A stretch of 64,000 nt of DNA from contig CM075769.1 of assembly GCA_037974665.1 (NCBI GenBank), positions 82,341,190-82,405,189 of the forward strand. The letters are read 5' to 3'. Position 1 is the stretch's first letter. Every line of letters starts with the position of its first letter. Position numbers and translations under genes: made by a program. Shown here piece by piece: positions 1 through 11,808 of this stretch. This DNA is from Ehretia macrophylla. Lineage: Eukaryota; Streptophyta; Magnoliopsida; Boraginales; Ehretiaceae. The notes beneath the pieces were generated by a model. That model saw nothing but the letters and a program-made list of their open reading frames with translations. It searched no databases and was not told the DNA's origin.

Positions 1-187
1 ACCGATCAAAAGTTATAAGCACCAGAGCGAAGGAGACCTGGTTACGAGTCCTACGCCCTCGGTTTACTGGCCCAGCCTCCACGTGAAGCGAAGTTGTATT
101 GCCCAAGGCGCCGTGGGATTCGATAATAGAAATGTGCGGGATAAAGTATCTTGGCAACCCTAAAAGGAGCAAAAAAAATTGAAAAGG

Positions 188-305
188 GCGGTGCAACATG
201 AGGACTTCACAGGGGGTCACCCATCCTAGTACTACTCTCGCCCATGCACGCTTAACTTCGGATTCTGATGGGATCTGGTGCATTAGGGCTGGTATGATCG
301 CACCC
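188..305 (-). rRNA. 5S rRNA gene copy 1
   Basis: Diverged copy, 118 nt. About seven changes (RNA 19, 30, a 1-nt loss near 45, 62, 98, 108, 118); position 62 is in the A box. Upstream flank reads GATCACACAATTCC, so the GC near -13 is lost. Probably inactive. Confidence 0.9.
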
Positions 306-365
306 ATCATGTTGATCACACAATTCCTTAGTGTTAACGGTTCACAGTCCCAACCTAGAGAGATG

Positions 366-389
366 GCCCATTCAGAAGGCCCAATGGGC
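366..389. repeat. Conserved spacer hairpin upstream of the 5S gene (example)
   Basis: GCCCATT and AATGGGC, 7 bp inverted with a 10-bp loop, about 60-85 bp upstream of the 5S start. Part of the loop and right arm (GCCCAATGGGC) forms a second, competing palindrome. Confidence 0.7.
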
Positions 390-626
390 TTAACAACAAC
401 CCATACGCTTCAACAACGTAGCATCCTTGCAAGATGTGATATCGACGCATTGTAGGGTCCTCTAATGTCTCGTGAGTAAGGCTATCATCCTTTTAACATC
501 TCACGACGTACGATCCGTGACGAAAAAACAGAGCTAAAAAAGAAAAGTGGCCTGAAACTGATGAAAACGTTCGATTTTGGTCTCCAAATAATGGCATAGC
601 GAGCAAGTTGGCTACCCCCATCGTAG

Positions 627-641
627 AGCTCTCGGAGAGCT
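627..641. repeat. Conserved spacer palindrome (example)
   Basis: AGCTCTCGGAGAGCT, a perfect 7-bp inverted repeat around one base, found in this position of most units. The centre base is G or A in different units; some units have GA in the centre and a shorter stem. Confidence 0.75.
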
Positions 642-862
642 TTCCAACGGTTTGCTGTGCACCGCGTACCTCCTTACCGATCAAAAGTTATGAGCACCGG
701 AGTGAACGAGACCTGGTCACGAGCCCTACGCCCTCGGTTTACTACCCCAGCCTCCACTTGAAGCAAAGTTGTCTTTCCCAAGGTGCCGTGGGATTCGATA
801 ATAGAAATGTGGTGGATAAAGTATCTTGGCAACCCTAAAAGGAGCAAAAAAAATTGAAAAGG

Positions 863-981
863 GGGGTACAACATGAGGACTTCACAGGGGGTCACCCATC
901 CTAGTACTACTCTCGCCCAAGCACGCTTAACTTCGGAGTTCTGATGGGATCCGGTGCATTAGTGCTAGTATGATCGCACCC
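863..981 (-). rRNA. 5S rRNA gene copy 2
   Basis: About four changes (RNA 15, 98, 108, 114), all outside the A box, IE and C box. One of the few copies with an unchanged internal control region, but its upstream GC near -13 is altered as in copy 1. Confidence 0.95.
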
Positions 982-1537
982 GTCATGTTGATCACACAAT
1001 TCCTTTGTGTTAACGGTTCACAGTCCCAGCCTAGAGAGATGGTCCATTCAGAAGGCCCAATGGGCTTAACGACAACCCATCCGCTTCAACAACCCAGCAT
1101 CCTCGCAAGACGGGATATCGACGTGTTGTAGGGCCCTCTAATGTCCTGCGAGTAAGGTTGTCATCCTTTTTACAGCTCACGACGTACGATACGGGACGGA
1201 ATAACAGAGCAAAATTAGAAAAGTGGCCCGAAACTGATGAAAACGTTCGATTTTGGGCTCCAAAAAGGGCACAGCGAGCAAGCTGGCTGCCCACTTTCGT
1301 AGAGCTCTCGAAGAGCTTTCCAACGGTATGCTATGCACCGCGTAACGCCTTACGGATAAAAAGTTATAGGCACCGGAGCGACAGAGACCTGGTCACAAGC
1401 CCTGCACCCTCGGTTTGCTGGCCCATCCTTCACGTGAAGCGAAGTTGTGTTGCCCAAGGTGCCGTGGGATTCGATAATAGAAATGCGGTGGATAAAGTAT
1501 TATGGCAACCCTAATCGTAGAAAAAAAATTGAAAAGA

Positions 1538-1656
1538 GTAGGGCAACACGAGGACGTCCCAGGGGGGCACCCATCCTAGTACTACTCTCGCCCCAGCACA
1601 CTTCACTTCGGAGTTCTGATGGGATCCGGTGCATTAGTGTTGGTATGATCACACCC
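1538..1656 (-). rRNA. 5S rRNA gene copy 3, diverged
   Basis: About ten changes, three in the A box (53, 57, 63) and one in the C box (90), and three near the 3' end (115, 117, 118) that weaken helix I. Likely a pseudogene. Confidence 0.9.
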
Positions 1657-2212
1657 GTCATGTCGAGGGCACAATTCCTTTATTTGTTAATGGTTCATAG
1701 TCCTAGCCTAGAGAGATGGCCCATTCAGAAGTCCCAATGGGCTTAACGACAACCCATCCGATTCAACAACCCAGCATCCTCGCAAGACGAGATATCGACG
1801 CATTGTAGGGCCCTCTAATATCCCGTGAGTAAGGTTTTCGTCCTTTTAACAGCTCACGACGTACGATACAGGACGGAATAACAGAGCAAAATTATAAAAT
1901 TTGCCCGAAATTGATGAAAACGTTCGATTTTGGGCTACAAAAAGGGCACAGCGAGCAAGCTGGCTGCCCCTATCGTAGAGCTCTCGAAGAGTTTTCCAAC
2001 GGTATGCTATGCGCACATAACACCTTACGGATCAAAAGTTATGGGCACCGGAGCGATGGAGACCTGGTCACAAGCCCTACGCCCTCGGTTTACTAGCCCA
2101 GCCTCCACGTGAAGCGAAGTTGTCTTGCCCAAGGTGCCGTGGGATTCGATAATAGAAATGTAGTGGATAAAGTATCTTGGCAACCCTAACCGGAGGAAAA
2201 AAATTGAAAATG

Positions 2213-2331
2213 GGGATGCAATACGAGGACTTCCCAGGGGGTCACCCATCATAGAACTGCTCTCGCCCAAGCACGCTTAACTTCGGAGTTCTGATGGCAT
2301 CCGGTGCATTAGTGCTAGTATGATAACACCC
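2213..2331 (-). rRNA. 5S rRNA gene copy 4, diverged
   Basis: About nine changes (RNA 6, 7, 15, 35, 73, 77, 81, 110, 116). Position 81 is in the C box; 6, 7 and 116 lie in helix I. Type A upstream flank (GATGGCACAATTCC). Confidence 0.9.
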
Positions 2332-2892
2332 GTCATGTTGATGGCACAATTCCTTAATGTGTTAACGATTCACTGTCCCGGCCTAGAGATATGGCCCATT
2401 CAGAAGGCCCAATGGGCTTAACGACAACCCATCCACTTCAACAACCTAGCATCCTCGCAAGATGAGATATCAACACGTTGTAGGGCCCTCTAATTTACCA
2501 TGAGTAAGGTTGTCGTCCTTTTAACAGCTTACGACGTACGATCCGGGATGAAAAAACAAAGCAAAAATCAGAAAAGTGGCCCGAAACTGATGAAAACATT
2601 TGATTTTGGGCACTAAAAAAGGCACAGCGAGCAAGCAGGCTGCTACTATCATAGAGCTCTCAGAGAGCTTTCCAACGGTATGCTGTGCGTAACGTAAATC
2701 CTTACGGATCAAAAGTTATGGGCACTGGAGCGAAGGAGACCGGGTCACAAGCCCTACGCCTTCGGTTTGCTGGACCAACCTCCACATGAAGCGAAGTTTT
2801 CTTCCCCAAGGTGCCGTGGGATCCGATAATAGAAATGTGGAGGATAAAGTTTCTTGGCAACCCTAACCGGAGCAAAAAAAATTGAAAAGGGG

Positions 2893-3011
2893 AGGGTGCA
2901 ACACGAGGACTTCCCAGGGGGCCACCCATCCTCGTATTACTCTCGCCCAAGCACGCTTAACTTCGGAGTTTTGATGGGATCCGGTGCATTAGTGCAGGTA
3001 TGATCACACCC
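2893..3011 (-). rRNA. 5S rRNA gene copy 5
   Basis: About seven changes (6, 16, 41, 75, 79, 90, 119); 90 lies in the C box. The upstream box is altered (ATTATGTTATG instead of ATTCCTTTATG on the plus strand). Confidence 0.93.
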
Positions 3012-3568
3012 GTCATGTTGATCGCACAATTATGTTATGTGTTAACGGTTCACAGTCCCAGCCAAGAAAGATAGCCCATTCAGAAGGCGCAATGGGCTTA
3101 ACGACAACCCATCCACTTCAACAACCTAGCATCCTCGCAAGATGAGATATCGATGAGTTGTAGGGCCCTCTAATGTCCCGTGAGTAAGGTTGCCATCTTT
3201 TAACAGCTCACGACGTACGATCCGGGACGGAAAAACATAGCTAAAAAAGAAAAGTGGCCCGAAACTGATGAAAACTTTAGATTTTGGCCTCCAAAAATGG
3301 CACAGTGAGCAAGCTAGCTGCCCCCGTCGTAGAGCTCTTGAAGAGCTTTCCAACGGTATGCTGTGCGCCACGTAACTCGTTACGGATCAAAAGTTATGGG
3401 GACTGGAGCGACGGAGACCTGGTCACAAGCTCTACGCCTTCGGTTTGCGGGCCCAGCCTCCAAGTGATACGAAGTTGTCTTGCCCAAGGTGCCGTGGGAT
3501 TCGATAATAGAAATGAGGTGGATAAAGTGTCTTGGCAACCCTAACCGGAGGAAAAAAATTTGAAAAGG

Positions 3569-3687
3569 GGGGTCCCACACTAGGACTTCCCAAGGGTTCA
3601 CCCATCCTAGTACTACTCTCGCCCAAGCATGCTTAACTTTGGAGTTCTGATAGGATCCGGTGCATTAGTGCTGGTATGGTCGCACCC
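3569..3687 (-). rRNA. 5S rRNA gene copy 6, diverged
   Basis: About nine changes, with a scrambled 3' end (107, 112, 114), two in the C box (91, 95) and one in the A box (58). The unit to its right is about 16 bp short in the spacer near 3786. Confidence 0.9.
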
Positions 3688-4227
3688 GTCATGTTGAGGG
3701 CACAATTCCTTAATGTGTTAACGGTTCACAGTCCCAGCCTAGAAAGATGGCCCATTCACAAGGTGCAATGGGCTTAACGACAACCCAGCATCCTCACAAT
3801 ACGAGATATCGACGCGTTGTAGGGCCCTCTAATGTCCCGTGAGTAAGGTTGTCATCCTTTTAACAGCTCACGACGTACGATCCGAGATGAAAAAATAGAG
3901 CTAAAAAATAAATGTGGCCCGAAACTGATGAAAACGTTCAATTTTGGGCTCCAAAAAGGGCACACCGAGCAAGCTGGCTGCCCCCGTCGTAGAGCTCTCG
4001 AAGTGCTTTCCAACGGTATGCTGTGCGCTGTATAACTCCTTACAGATCAAAAGTTATGGGCACCGGAAACACGAAGACCTGGTCACAAGCCCTACGCCCT
4101 CGGTTTGCGAGCCTAGCCTCCATGTGAAGCGAAGTTTTCTTGCCCAAGGTGCCGTGGGATTCGATAGTAGAAATGTGGTGGATAAAGTATCTTGGCAAAC
4201 CTAATCGGAGAAAAAAAATTGAAAAGA

Positions 4228-4346
4228 GGGGTGCAACACGAGGACTTCCTAAGGGGTCACCCATCCTAGTACTACTCTCGCCCAAGCACGCTTAACTTCG
4301 GAGTTCTGATGGCATCCGGAGCATTAGTGCTGGTATGCTCGCACCC
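4228..4346 (-). rRNA. 5S rRNA gene copy 7
   Basis: About five changes (9, 27, 35, 95, 97), two of them in the C box. A box and IE match the consensus. Type A flank. Confidence 0.94.
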
Positions 4347-4904
4347 GCCATGTTGAGAGCACAATTCCTTTATTTGTTAACGGTTCACAGTCCCACCCTA
4401 GAGAGATGGCCCATTCAGAAGGCCCAATGGGCTTAACGACAACCCATCCGCTTCAACAACACAACATCGTCGCAAGACGAGATATTGACGGGTTGTAAGG
4501 CCCTCTAATGTCCGGCGAGCAAGGTTGTCATCCTTTTAACAGCTCACGACGTACGATCCGGGTCCCAAAAAGAGAGCTAAAAAAGAAAAGTGGCAAGAAA
4601 CTGATGAAAATGTTCGATTTTGGGCTCCAAAAAAGGGCATAGCGAGCAAGCTGGCGGCCCCTGTCGTAGAGCTCTCGGAGAGCTCTCCAACGGTATGCTG
4701 TGCGCCGCGTAACTCCTTACGGATCAAAAATTATGCGCACCAGAGCGAAGAAGACCTGGTCATAAGCCCTACGCCCTCGGTTTGCTGGCCCAGCCTCCAC
4801 GTGAAGCGAAGTTGTCTTGCCTAAGGTGCCGTGGGATTCAATAATAGAAATGTGATGGATAAAGAATCTTGGTGACCGTAACCGGAGAAAAAAAATTGAA
4901 ATGA

Positions 4905-5022
4905 GGGGTGCAACACGAGGACTTCCCAGGGGGTCACCCATCCTAATACTACTCTTGCCTTAGCACGCTTAACTTCGGAGTTCTGATGGATCCGATTCAT
5001 TAGTACTGGTATGATCGCACCG
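4905..5022 (-). rRNA. 5S rRNA gene copy 8, diverged
   Basis: 118 nt, about nine changes, in IE (68) and A box (63, 64) among others, and a 1-nt loss near 34. Its upstream box reads CACATATAGG, the most TATA-like of the window. The spacer to its right carries the patchwork insertion at 5212-5266. Confidence 0.9.
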
Positions 5023-5622
5023 GTCATGTTGATGGCACAATTCCTATATGTGTTAACGGTTCACAGTCCTAGCCTAGAGAGATGGCCCATTCAGAAGGCC
5101 CAATGGGCTTAACGACAACCTATTCTCTTCAACAACCCAGCATCCTCGCAAGACGAGATATCGACGTGTTGTAGGGCCCACTAATGTCCCGCGAGTAAGG
5201 TTGTCGTCCTTATGAAAAGTGGCCTAAAAATTGGAAAAACAGCCCATTCTCTTCAATAACCCGACATTACAGCTCACAACGTACGATCCGGGACGGAAAA
5301 ACAAAGCTAAATTAGAAAAATAGGCCGAAACTTATGAAAACGTTCGATTTTAGTCTCCAAAAAAGGGCTCAGCGAGCAAGCTGGCTACCTCTCGGAGAGC
5401 TTTCCAACGGTATGCTGTGCGCAGCGTAACTCCTTACGGATCAAAAGTTATGGGCACCAAAGTGAATGAGACCTGGTCACAAGCCCTACGCCCTCGATTT
5501 GCGGGACCAGCCTCTATGTGAATCGAAGTTGTCTTGCCCAAGGTGCTTTGGGATTCGATAATAGAGTTGTGGTGGATAAAGTATCTAGGCAACCCTAATC
5601 GAAGGAAAAAAAATTGAAAAAG

Positions 5623-5740
5623 GGGGTGCAACACGAGGACTTCCCAGGGGTCACCCATACTAGTACTACTCTCGCCCAAGCACGCTTAACTTCGGAGTTC
5701 TGATGGGATCCGGTGCATTAGTGCTGGTATGATTGCACCC
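5623..5740 (-). rRNA. 5S rRNA gene copy 9
   Basis: Only about three changes: one G:C pair lost in the 91-95 run (C box), and RNA 81 and 7. 118 nt. Confidence 0.94.
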
Positions 5741-6297
5741 ATCATGTTGATGGCACAATCATTTATGTGTTAACGGTTCACAGCCCCAGCCTAGAGAGAT
5801 GGACCTTTCAGAAGGCCTAATGGGCTTAACAACAACCCATCCGCTTCAACAACCTAGCATCCTCCCAAGACGAGATATTGACGCATTGTAGGGTCCTCTA
5901 ATGTCCCGCGAGTAAGGTTGTCGTCCTTTTAACAGCTAACGACGTACGATCCGGGAAGGAAAAATAGAACTAAATTACAAAAGTGGCCCAAAACTGATGA
6001 AAACGTTTGATTTTGGGCTCCAAAAAGGGCACAAAGAGCAAGCTAGCTACCACCGTCGTAGAGCACTCAGAGAGCTTTCCAACGGTATGCTGTGTGCCCC
6101 GTACCTCCTTACGGATCAAAAGTTATGGGCACCAGAGCGATGGAGACCTGGTCACAAGGCCTACGCCCTCGGTTTGCAGGCCCAGCCTCCACGTGAAGCG
6201 AAGTTGTCTTGCCCAAGTTGCCGTGGGATTCAATAATAGAAATGTAATGGATAAAGTATCTTGGCAACCCTAACCGGAGGAAAAACAATTGAAAATG

Positions 6298-6416
6298 GGG
6301 GTGCAACACGAGGACTTCCCAGGGGGTCAACAATCCTAGTACTACTCTCACACAAGCACGCTTAACTTCGGAGTTCTGAAGGGATCCGGTGCATTACTGC
6401 TAGTATGATCGCACCT
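6298..6416 (-). rRNA. 5S rRNA gene copy 10
   Basis: About eight changes (1, 15, 20, 37, 65, 67, 85, 87), touching IE (67) and C box (85, 87). Type A flank (GAGGGCACAATTCC). Probably inactive. Confidence 0.92.
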
Positions 6417-6954
6417 GTCATGTTGAGGGCACAATTCCTTTATGTGTTAACGGTTCACAGTACCAGCCTAAAGAGATGGCCCATTGAGAAGGCGCAATGG
6501 GCTTAACCACAACCGCTTCGCCTCAACAACAGAGCATCCTCACAAGACGAGTTATCGACGAGTTGTAGGGCCCTCTAATGTCCCGTGAGTAAGGTTGTCG
6601 TCCTTTTAACAGCTTACAACGTACGATCCAGGATGAAAAAACAGAGCTAAAAAAGAAATTTGGCCCGAAACAGATGAAAACGTTTGATTTTGGGCTCCAA
6701 AAAAGGGCATAGCTAGCAAGCTCTCGGAGAGGTTTCCAACGGTATGATGTGCGCCGCATAACTCCTTACAGATCAAAAGTTATGGGCACTGGAGCGAATG
6801 AGACCTAGTCACAAGCCCTACGCCCTCGGTTTGCTGGCCCATCCTCCACGTGAAGCGAAGTTGTCTTGCCCAAGGTGCCGTGGGATTCGATAATAGAAAT
6901 GTGGTGGATAAAGTATCTTGGCAACACTAACCGGAGCAAAAAAAATTGAAAAGG

Positions 6955-7073
6955 GGGGTGCAACACGAGGACTTCCCAGGGGGTCACCCATCCTAGTACT
7001 ACTCTTGCCCAAGCACGCTTAACTTCGGAGTTCTAATGGGATCCGATGCATTAGTACTGGTATGATCGTACCC
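6955..7073 (-). rRNA. 5S rRNA gene copy 11
   Basis: About five changes (5, 18, 28, 39, 68); C and A boxes intact, IE changed at 68. Unit to its left is 657 bp because about 20 bp of spacer near 6722 are missing. Confidence 0.94.
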
Positions 7074-7632
7074 GTCATGTTGATGGCACAATTATTTTAT
7101 GTGTTAACGGTTTACAGTCCCAGCGTAGAGAGATGGCCCATTCAGAAGGCCAAATGGGCTTAACGACAACCAATCCACTTCAACAACCCAGCATGCTCAC
7201 AAGACGACATATCGACGCATTGTAGGGCCCTCTAATCTCACGCGAGTAAGGTTCTCGTCGTTTCAACACCTCACGACGTACGATACGGGACGGAATAACA
7301 GAGCAAAACTAGAAAACTGGCCCGAATATGATGAAAACATTCAATTTTGGGCTCCATAAAAGGGCACAGCGAGCAAGGTGGCTGCCCACTTCATAGAGCT
7401 CTCAGAGAGCTTTCCAACGGTATGCTGTGCGCCACGTAACTCCTTGCGGATCAAAAGTTATGGGCACCGAAGCGAATGAGACCTGGTCACAAGCCCCACG
7501 CCCTCGGTTGCCTGGCCCACCCCCCACGTGAAGCGAAGTTGTCTTGCCCAAGGTACCGTGGGATTCGATAATAGAAATGTGGTGGATAAAGTATCTTGGC
7601 AACCCTAACCGGAGGAAAAAAAATTTAAAATG

Positions 7633-7751
7633 GGGGTGCAACACGAGGACTTCCCAAGGGGTCACCCATCCTAGTATTACTCTCGCCTAAGCACGCTTAA
7701 CTTCGGAGTTCTGATGGGATCTGGTGCATTAGTGCTGGTATGATCGCACCT
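7633..7751 (-). rRNA. 5S rRNA gene copy 12
   Basis: About five changes (1, 30, 64, 75, 95). First member of a two-unit block that recurs near 27.2 and 47.9 kb; shares RNA 1, 30 and 64 with copies 28 and 53. Confidence 0.94.
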
Positions 7752-8304
7752 ATCATGTTGACGGCACAATTCATTTATGTGTTGACGGTTCACAGACCCA
7801 GCCTAGAGAGATGGCCCATTCAGAAGGTCCAATGGGGTTAACGACAACCTATCTGCTTCAATAACCCCGCATCCTCGCAAGACAAGATATCGACGTGTTG
7901 TAGGGCCCTATAATGTCCCGTGAGTAAGGTTGTCATCCTTTTAACAGCTCACGACGATCCATGATGGAAAAACATAGCTAAAATAGAAATGTGGCCCGAA
8001 ACTGATGAAAACTTTCGATTTTGGGCTCCAAAAAGGGCACAGCAAGCAAGCTGGCTGCCGCCATTGTTGAGCTCTCGGAGAGCTTTCCAACGGTATGCTT
8101 TGCGCCGCGTAACTCCTTACGGATAAAAAGTTATAGGCATCGGAGCGAAAGAGACCTGGTCACAAGCCCTACGCCCTCGTTTTGCTGGCCCAGCCTCCAC
8201 GTGAAGCGAAGTTGTCTTGCCCAAGGTGCCGTGGGATTCGATAATAGAAATTTGGGGGATAAAGTATCTTGGCAACCCTAACCGGAGGAAAAAAATTTAA
8301 AAGG

Positions 8305-8423
8305 GGGGTGCAACACGAGGACTTCCCAAGGGGTCACCCAACCTAGTATTACTCTCGCCCAAGCACGCTTAACTTCGGAGTTCTGATGGGAACCGGTGCA
8401 TTAGTGCTAGTATGATCGTACCC
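8305..8423 (-). rRNA. 5S rRNA gene copy 13 (BamHI-loss variant)
   Basis: About six changes (5, 15, 32, 75, 83, 95). Carries the set 5/32/75/83/95 shared with copies 18, 29 and 54; the change at 32 destroys the GGATCC site present in most copies. Confidence 0.94.
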
Positions 8424-8981
8424 GTTATGTTGATGACCCAATTCCTTTATGTGTTAATGGTTCACAGTCCCAGCCTAGAGAGATAGCCCATTCAGAAGGC
8501 CCAATGGGCTTAACGACAACCCATCCGCTTCAACAACCCAGCATCCTTGCAATACGAGATATCGAGGCGTGGTAGGGCCCTCTAATGTCACGCGAGTATG
8601 GTTGTCGTCGTTTTAATAGCTTACGACGTACGATACAGGACGGAAAAACATAGCAAAATCAGAAAAGTTTCCCGAAACTGATGAAAACGTTCGATTTTGG
8701 GCTCCAAAAACGGCACAGCGAGCAAGCTAGCTACACCCTTCGGAGAGCTCTCGAAGAGCTTCCCAACGGTATGTTGTGCGCCGCATAACTCCTTACAGAT
8801 CAAAAGTTTTGGGCACCTGAGCGACGGAGACCTGGTCACAAGCCCTACGCCCTCGGTTTGCGGGCCCAGCCTCCACGTGAAGCAAAGTTGTCTTGCCCAA
8901 GGTGCTGTGGGATTCGATAATATAAATGTGGTGGAGAAAGTATCTTGGCAACCCAAACTGGAGCAAAAGAAATTGAAAAGG

Positions 8982-9100
8982 AGGGTGCAACACGAGGACT
9001 TCCCAGGGGGTCACCCATCCTAGTACTACTGTCGCCCAAGCACGCTTAACTTTGGAGTTCTGATGGGATCCGGTGCAATAGTGCTGGTATGATCGCACCC
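8982..9100 (-). rRNA. 5S rRNA gene copy 14
   Basis: About four changes (22, 48, 70, 119); A and C boxes intact, IE changed at 70. Upstream flank GGGGAAACAATTCC, a type A variant without the GC at -13. Confidence 0.94.
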
Positions 9101-9660
9101 GTCATGTTGGGGAAACAATTCCTTTATGTGTTAACGGTTCACAGTCCCAGCCTAGAGAGATGGCCCATTCAGAAGGCCCAATGGGCTTAACGACAACCCA
9201 TCAGCTTCAACAACCCAGCATCCTCGCAAGACGAGATATCGACGCGTTGTAGGGCCCTCTAATGTCCCGCGAGTAAGGTTGTCATCCTTTTAACAGCTCA
9301 CGACGTACGATCCTGGATGGAAAAACCGAGCAAAAACAAGAAAAGTGGCCCGAAACTGATGAAAACATTCAATTTTGGCCTCCAAAAAAAGGTAGAACGA
9401 GCAAGCTGGCTAACCTCATCGTAGAGTTCTTGGAGAGCTTTCCAACGGTATGCTATGCGCTGCGTAACTCCTTACGGATCAAAAGTTATGGGTACCGGAG
9501 CGAAGGAGACCTGGACACAACCCCGACGCCCTCGTTTTGCTAACCCCGCCTCCACATGAAGCGAAGTTGTCTTGCCCAAGGTGCCATGGGATTCGATAAT
9601 AGAAATGTGGTGGATAAAGAATCTTGGCAACCCTAATCAGAGCAAAAAAAATTGAAAAGG

Positions 9661-9779
9661 GGGGTGCAACACGAGTACTTCCCAGTGGGTCATCCATCCT
9701 AGTAGTACTCTCGCCCCAGCACGCTTAACTTTGGAGTTCTGATGGGATCCGGTGCATTAGTGATGGTATGAATGCACCG
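9661..9779 (-). rRNA. 5S rRNA gene copy 15 (five-change variant family)
   Basis: About ten changes, including the diagnostic set RNA 48, 63, 75, 87, 94 shared with copies 32, 35, 39 and 44 and mostly copy 46. Two of the set are in the C box and one in the A box. Confidence 0.92.
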
Positions 9780-10337
9780 GTCATGTTGATGGCCCAATTC
9801 CTTTATGTGTTAACGGTTCACAGTCCCAGCCTAGAGAGATAGCCCGTTCAGAAGGCCCAATGGGCTTAACGACAACCCATCCGCTTCAACAACCCAGCAT
9901 CCTTGCAATACGAGATATCGAGGTATGGTAGGGCCCTCTAATGTCACGCGAGTATAGTTGTCGTCCTTTTAACAGCTCACGGCGTACGATACAGGATGGA
10001 AAAACATAGCAAAATTAGAAAAGTGTCCCAAAAATGATGAAAACGTTCGATTTTGGGCTCCAAAAATGGCACAGCGAGCAAGCTAGCTACACCCGTCGTA
10101 GAGCTCTCGAAGAGCTTTCCAACGGTGTGTTGTGCGCCATGTAACTCATTATGGATTAAAAGTTTTGGGCACCTGAGCGACGGAGACCTGGTCACAAGCC
10201 CTACGCCCTCGGTTTGCGGGCCCAACCTCCACGTGAAGCAAAATTGTCTTGCCTAAGGTGCTGTGTGATTCGATAATATAAATGTGGTGGATAAAGTATC
10301 TTGGCAACCCTAACCGGTGCAAAAAAAATTGAAAATG

Positions 10338-10456
10338 AGGGTGCAACACGAGGACTTCCCAGGGGGTCACCCATCCTAGTACTACTATCACCCATGCACG
10401 CTTAACTTCGGAGTTCTGATCGGATCCGGTGCATTAGTGCTGGTATGATCGCACCC
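10338..10456 (-). rRNA. 5S rRNA gene copy 16
   Basis: About five changes (36, 62, 67, 70, 119); IE is hit twice, A box once, C box intact. Confidence 0.94.
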
Positions 10457-11012
10457 GTCATGTTGATGGCACAATCCTTTATGTGTTAACGGTTCACAGT
10501 CCCAGCCTAGAGAGATGGCTCATTCAGAAGGCCCAATGGGCTTAATGACAACCCATCTGCTTCAACAACCCAGCATCCTCGTAAGACGAGATATCGACGC
10601 ATTGTAGGGCCCTCTAATGTCCCGCGAGTAAGATTGTCGTTCTTTTGACAACACACGACGTACGATCCTGGACGGAAAAACAGAGCAAAATTAGAAAAGT
10701 GTCCCGAAACTGATGAAAACTTTCAATTTTGGGCTCCAAAAAGGGCATAGCGAACAAGCTAGCTGCCCCCATCGTAGAGCTCTCGAAGAACTTTCCAACG
10801 GTATGCTGTGTTCCGCGTAACTCCTTACGGATCAAAAGTTATGGGCACCGCAGCGACGGAGACCTGGTCAAAAGCCCTACGTCTTCAGTTTGCGGGCTCA
10901 ACCTCCAAGTGAAGCCAAGTTATCTTGCCCAAGGTGCCGTGGGATTCGGTAATAGAATTGTGGTGGATAAAGTATCTTGGCAACCCTAACCGAAGGAAAA
11001 AAAATTGAAAAG

Positions 11013-11131
11013 GGGGTGCAACACGAGGACTTCCCAGGGGGTCACCCATCCTAGTACTACTCTCGCCCAAGCACGCTTAACTTCATAGTTCTGATCGGAT
11101 CCGGTGCATTAGTGCTGGTATGATCACACCC
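11013..11131 (-). rRNA. 5S rRNA gene copy 17
   Basis: About four changes (6, 36, 46, 47), none in A box, IE or C box. Upstream flank GGGGGAACAATTCCTTTATG keeps the CATAAAGG box. A fair candidate for a working copy. Confidence 0.95.
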
Positions 11132-11689
11132 GTCATGTTGGGGGAACAATTCCTTTATGTGTTAACGGTTCACAGTCCCAAACTAGAGAGATGGTCCATT
11201 CAGAGGGCCCAATGGGCTTAAGGACAACCCATCCACTTCAACAACCCAGCATCCTCGCAAGACGTGATATCGACGCATTGTAGGGCCCTCTAATGTCCCG
11301 CGACTAAGGTTGTCAACCTTTTAACAGCTCACGACGTACGATCCGGGACGGAAAAACAGAGCTAAATAAGAAAAGTGGCCCGAAACTTATGAAAACGTTC
11401 GATTTTGGGCACCAAAAAAGGGTACAGCAAGCAAGCTGGCTGCCCCCGTCGTAGAGCTCTCGGAGAGCTTTGCAACGGTATGCTTTGCGCCGCGTAACTC
11501 CTAATGGATCAAAAGTTATGGGCATCGGAGCGAAAGAGACCTGGTCACAAGCCCTACGCCCTCGTTTTGCTGGCCCAGCCTCCACGTGAAGCGAAGTTGT
11601 CTTGCCCAAGGTGCCGTGGGATTCGATAATAGAAATGTGGGGGATAAAGTATCTTGGCAACCCCAACAGGAGGAAAAAAATTTAAAAGG

Positions 11690-11808
11690 GGGGTACAACA
11701 CGAGGACTTCCCAAGGGTTCACCCAACCTAGTATTACTCTCGCCCAAGCACGCTTAACTTCGGAGTTCTGATGGGAACCGGTGCATTAGTGCTGGTATAA
11801 TCGTACCC
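11690..11808 (-). rRNA. 5S rRNA gene copy 18 (BamHI-loss variant)
   Basis: About eight changes including the set 5/32/75/83/95. The unit to its right is the shortest of the array (605 bp): a stretch of about 70-90 bp of spacer near 12087 is missing. Confidence 0.93.

Noticed and set aside
674-895. A recurring minus-strand open frame of about 73 codons (TPWEVLVLHPPFQFF... type) in nearly every unit
   Set aside because: It starts in the 3' part of the 5S gene and runs through the terminator into spacer. It recurs only because the unit recurs, and it is broken or shifted in many units. No start context or known domain.
3284-3544. A recurring plus-strand open frame of about 86 codons (KLAAPVVELSKSFPTVCC type)
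   Set aside because: Lies in the spacer antisense to 5S, with many frame breaks between units and no sign of codon-level constraint. Explained by the tandem repeat.
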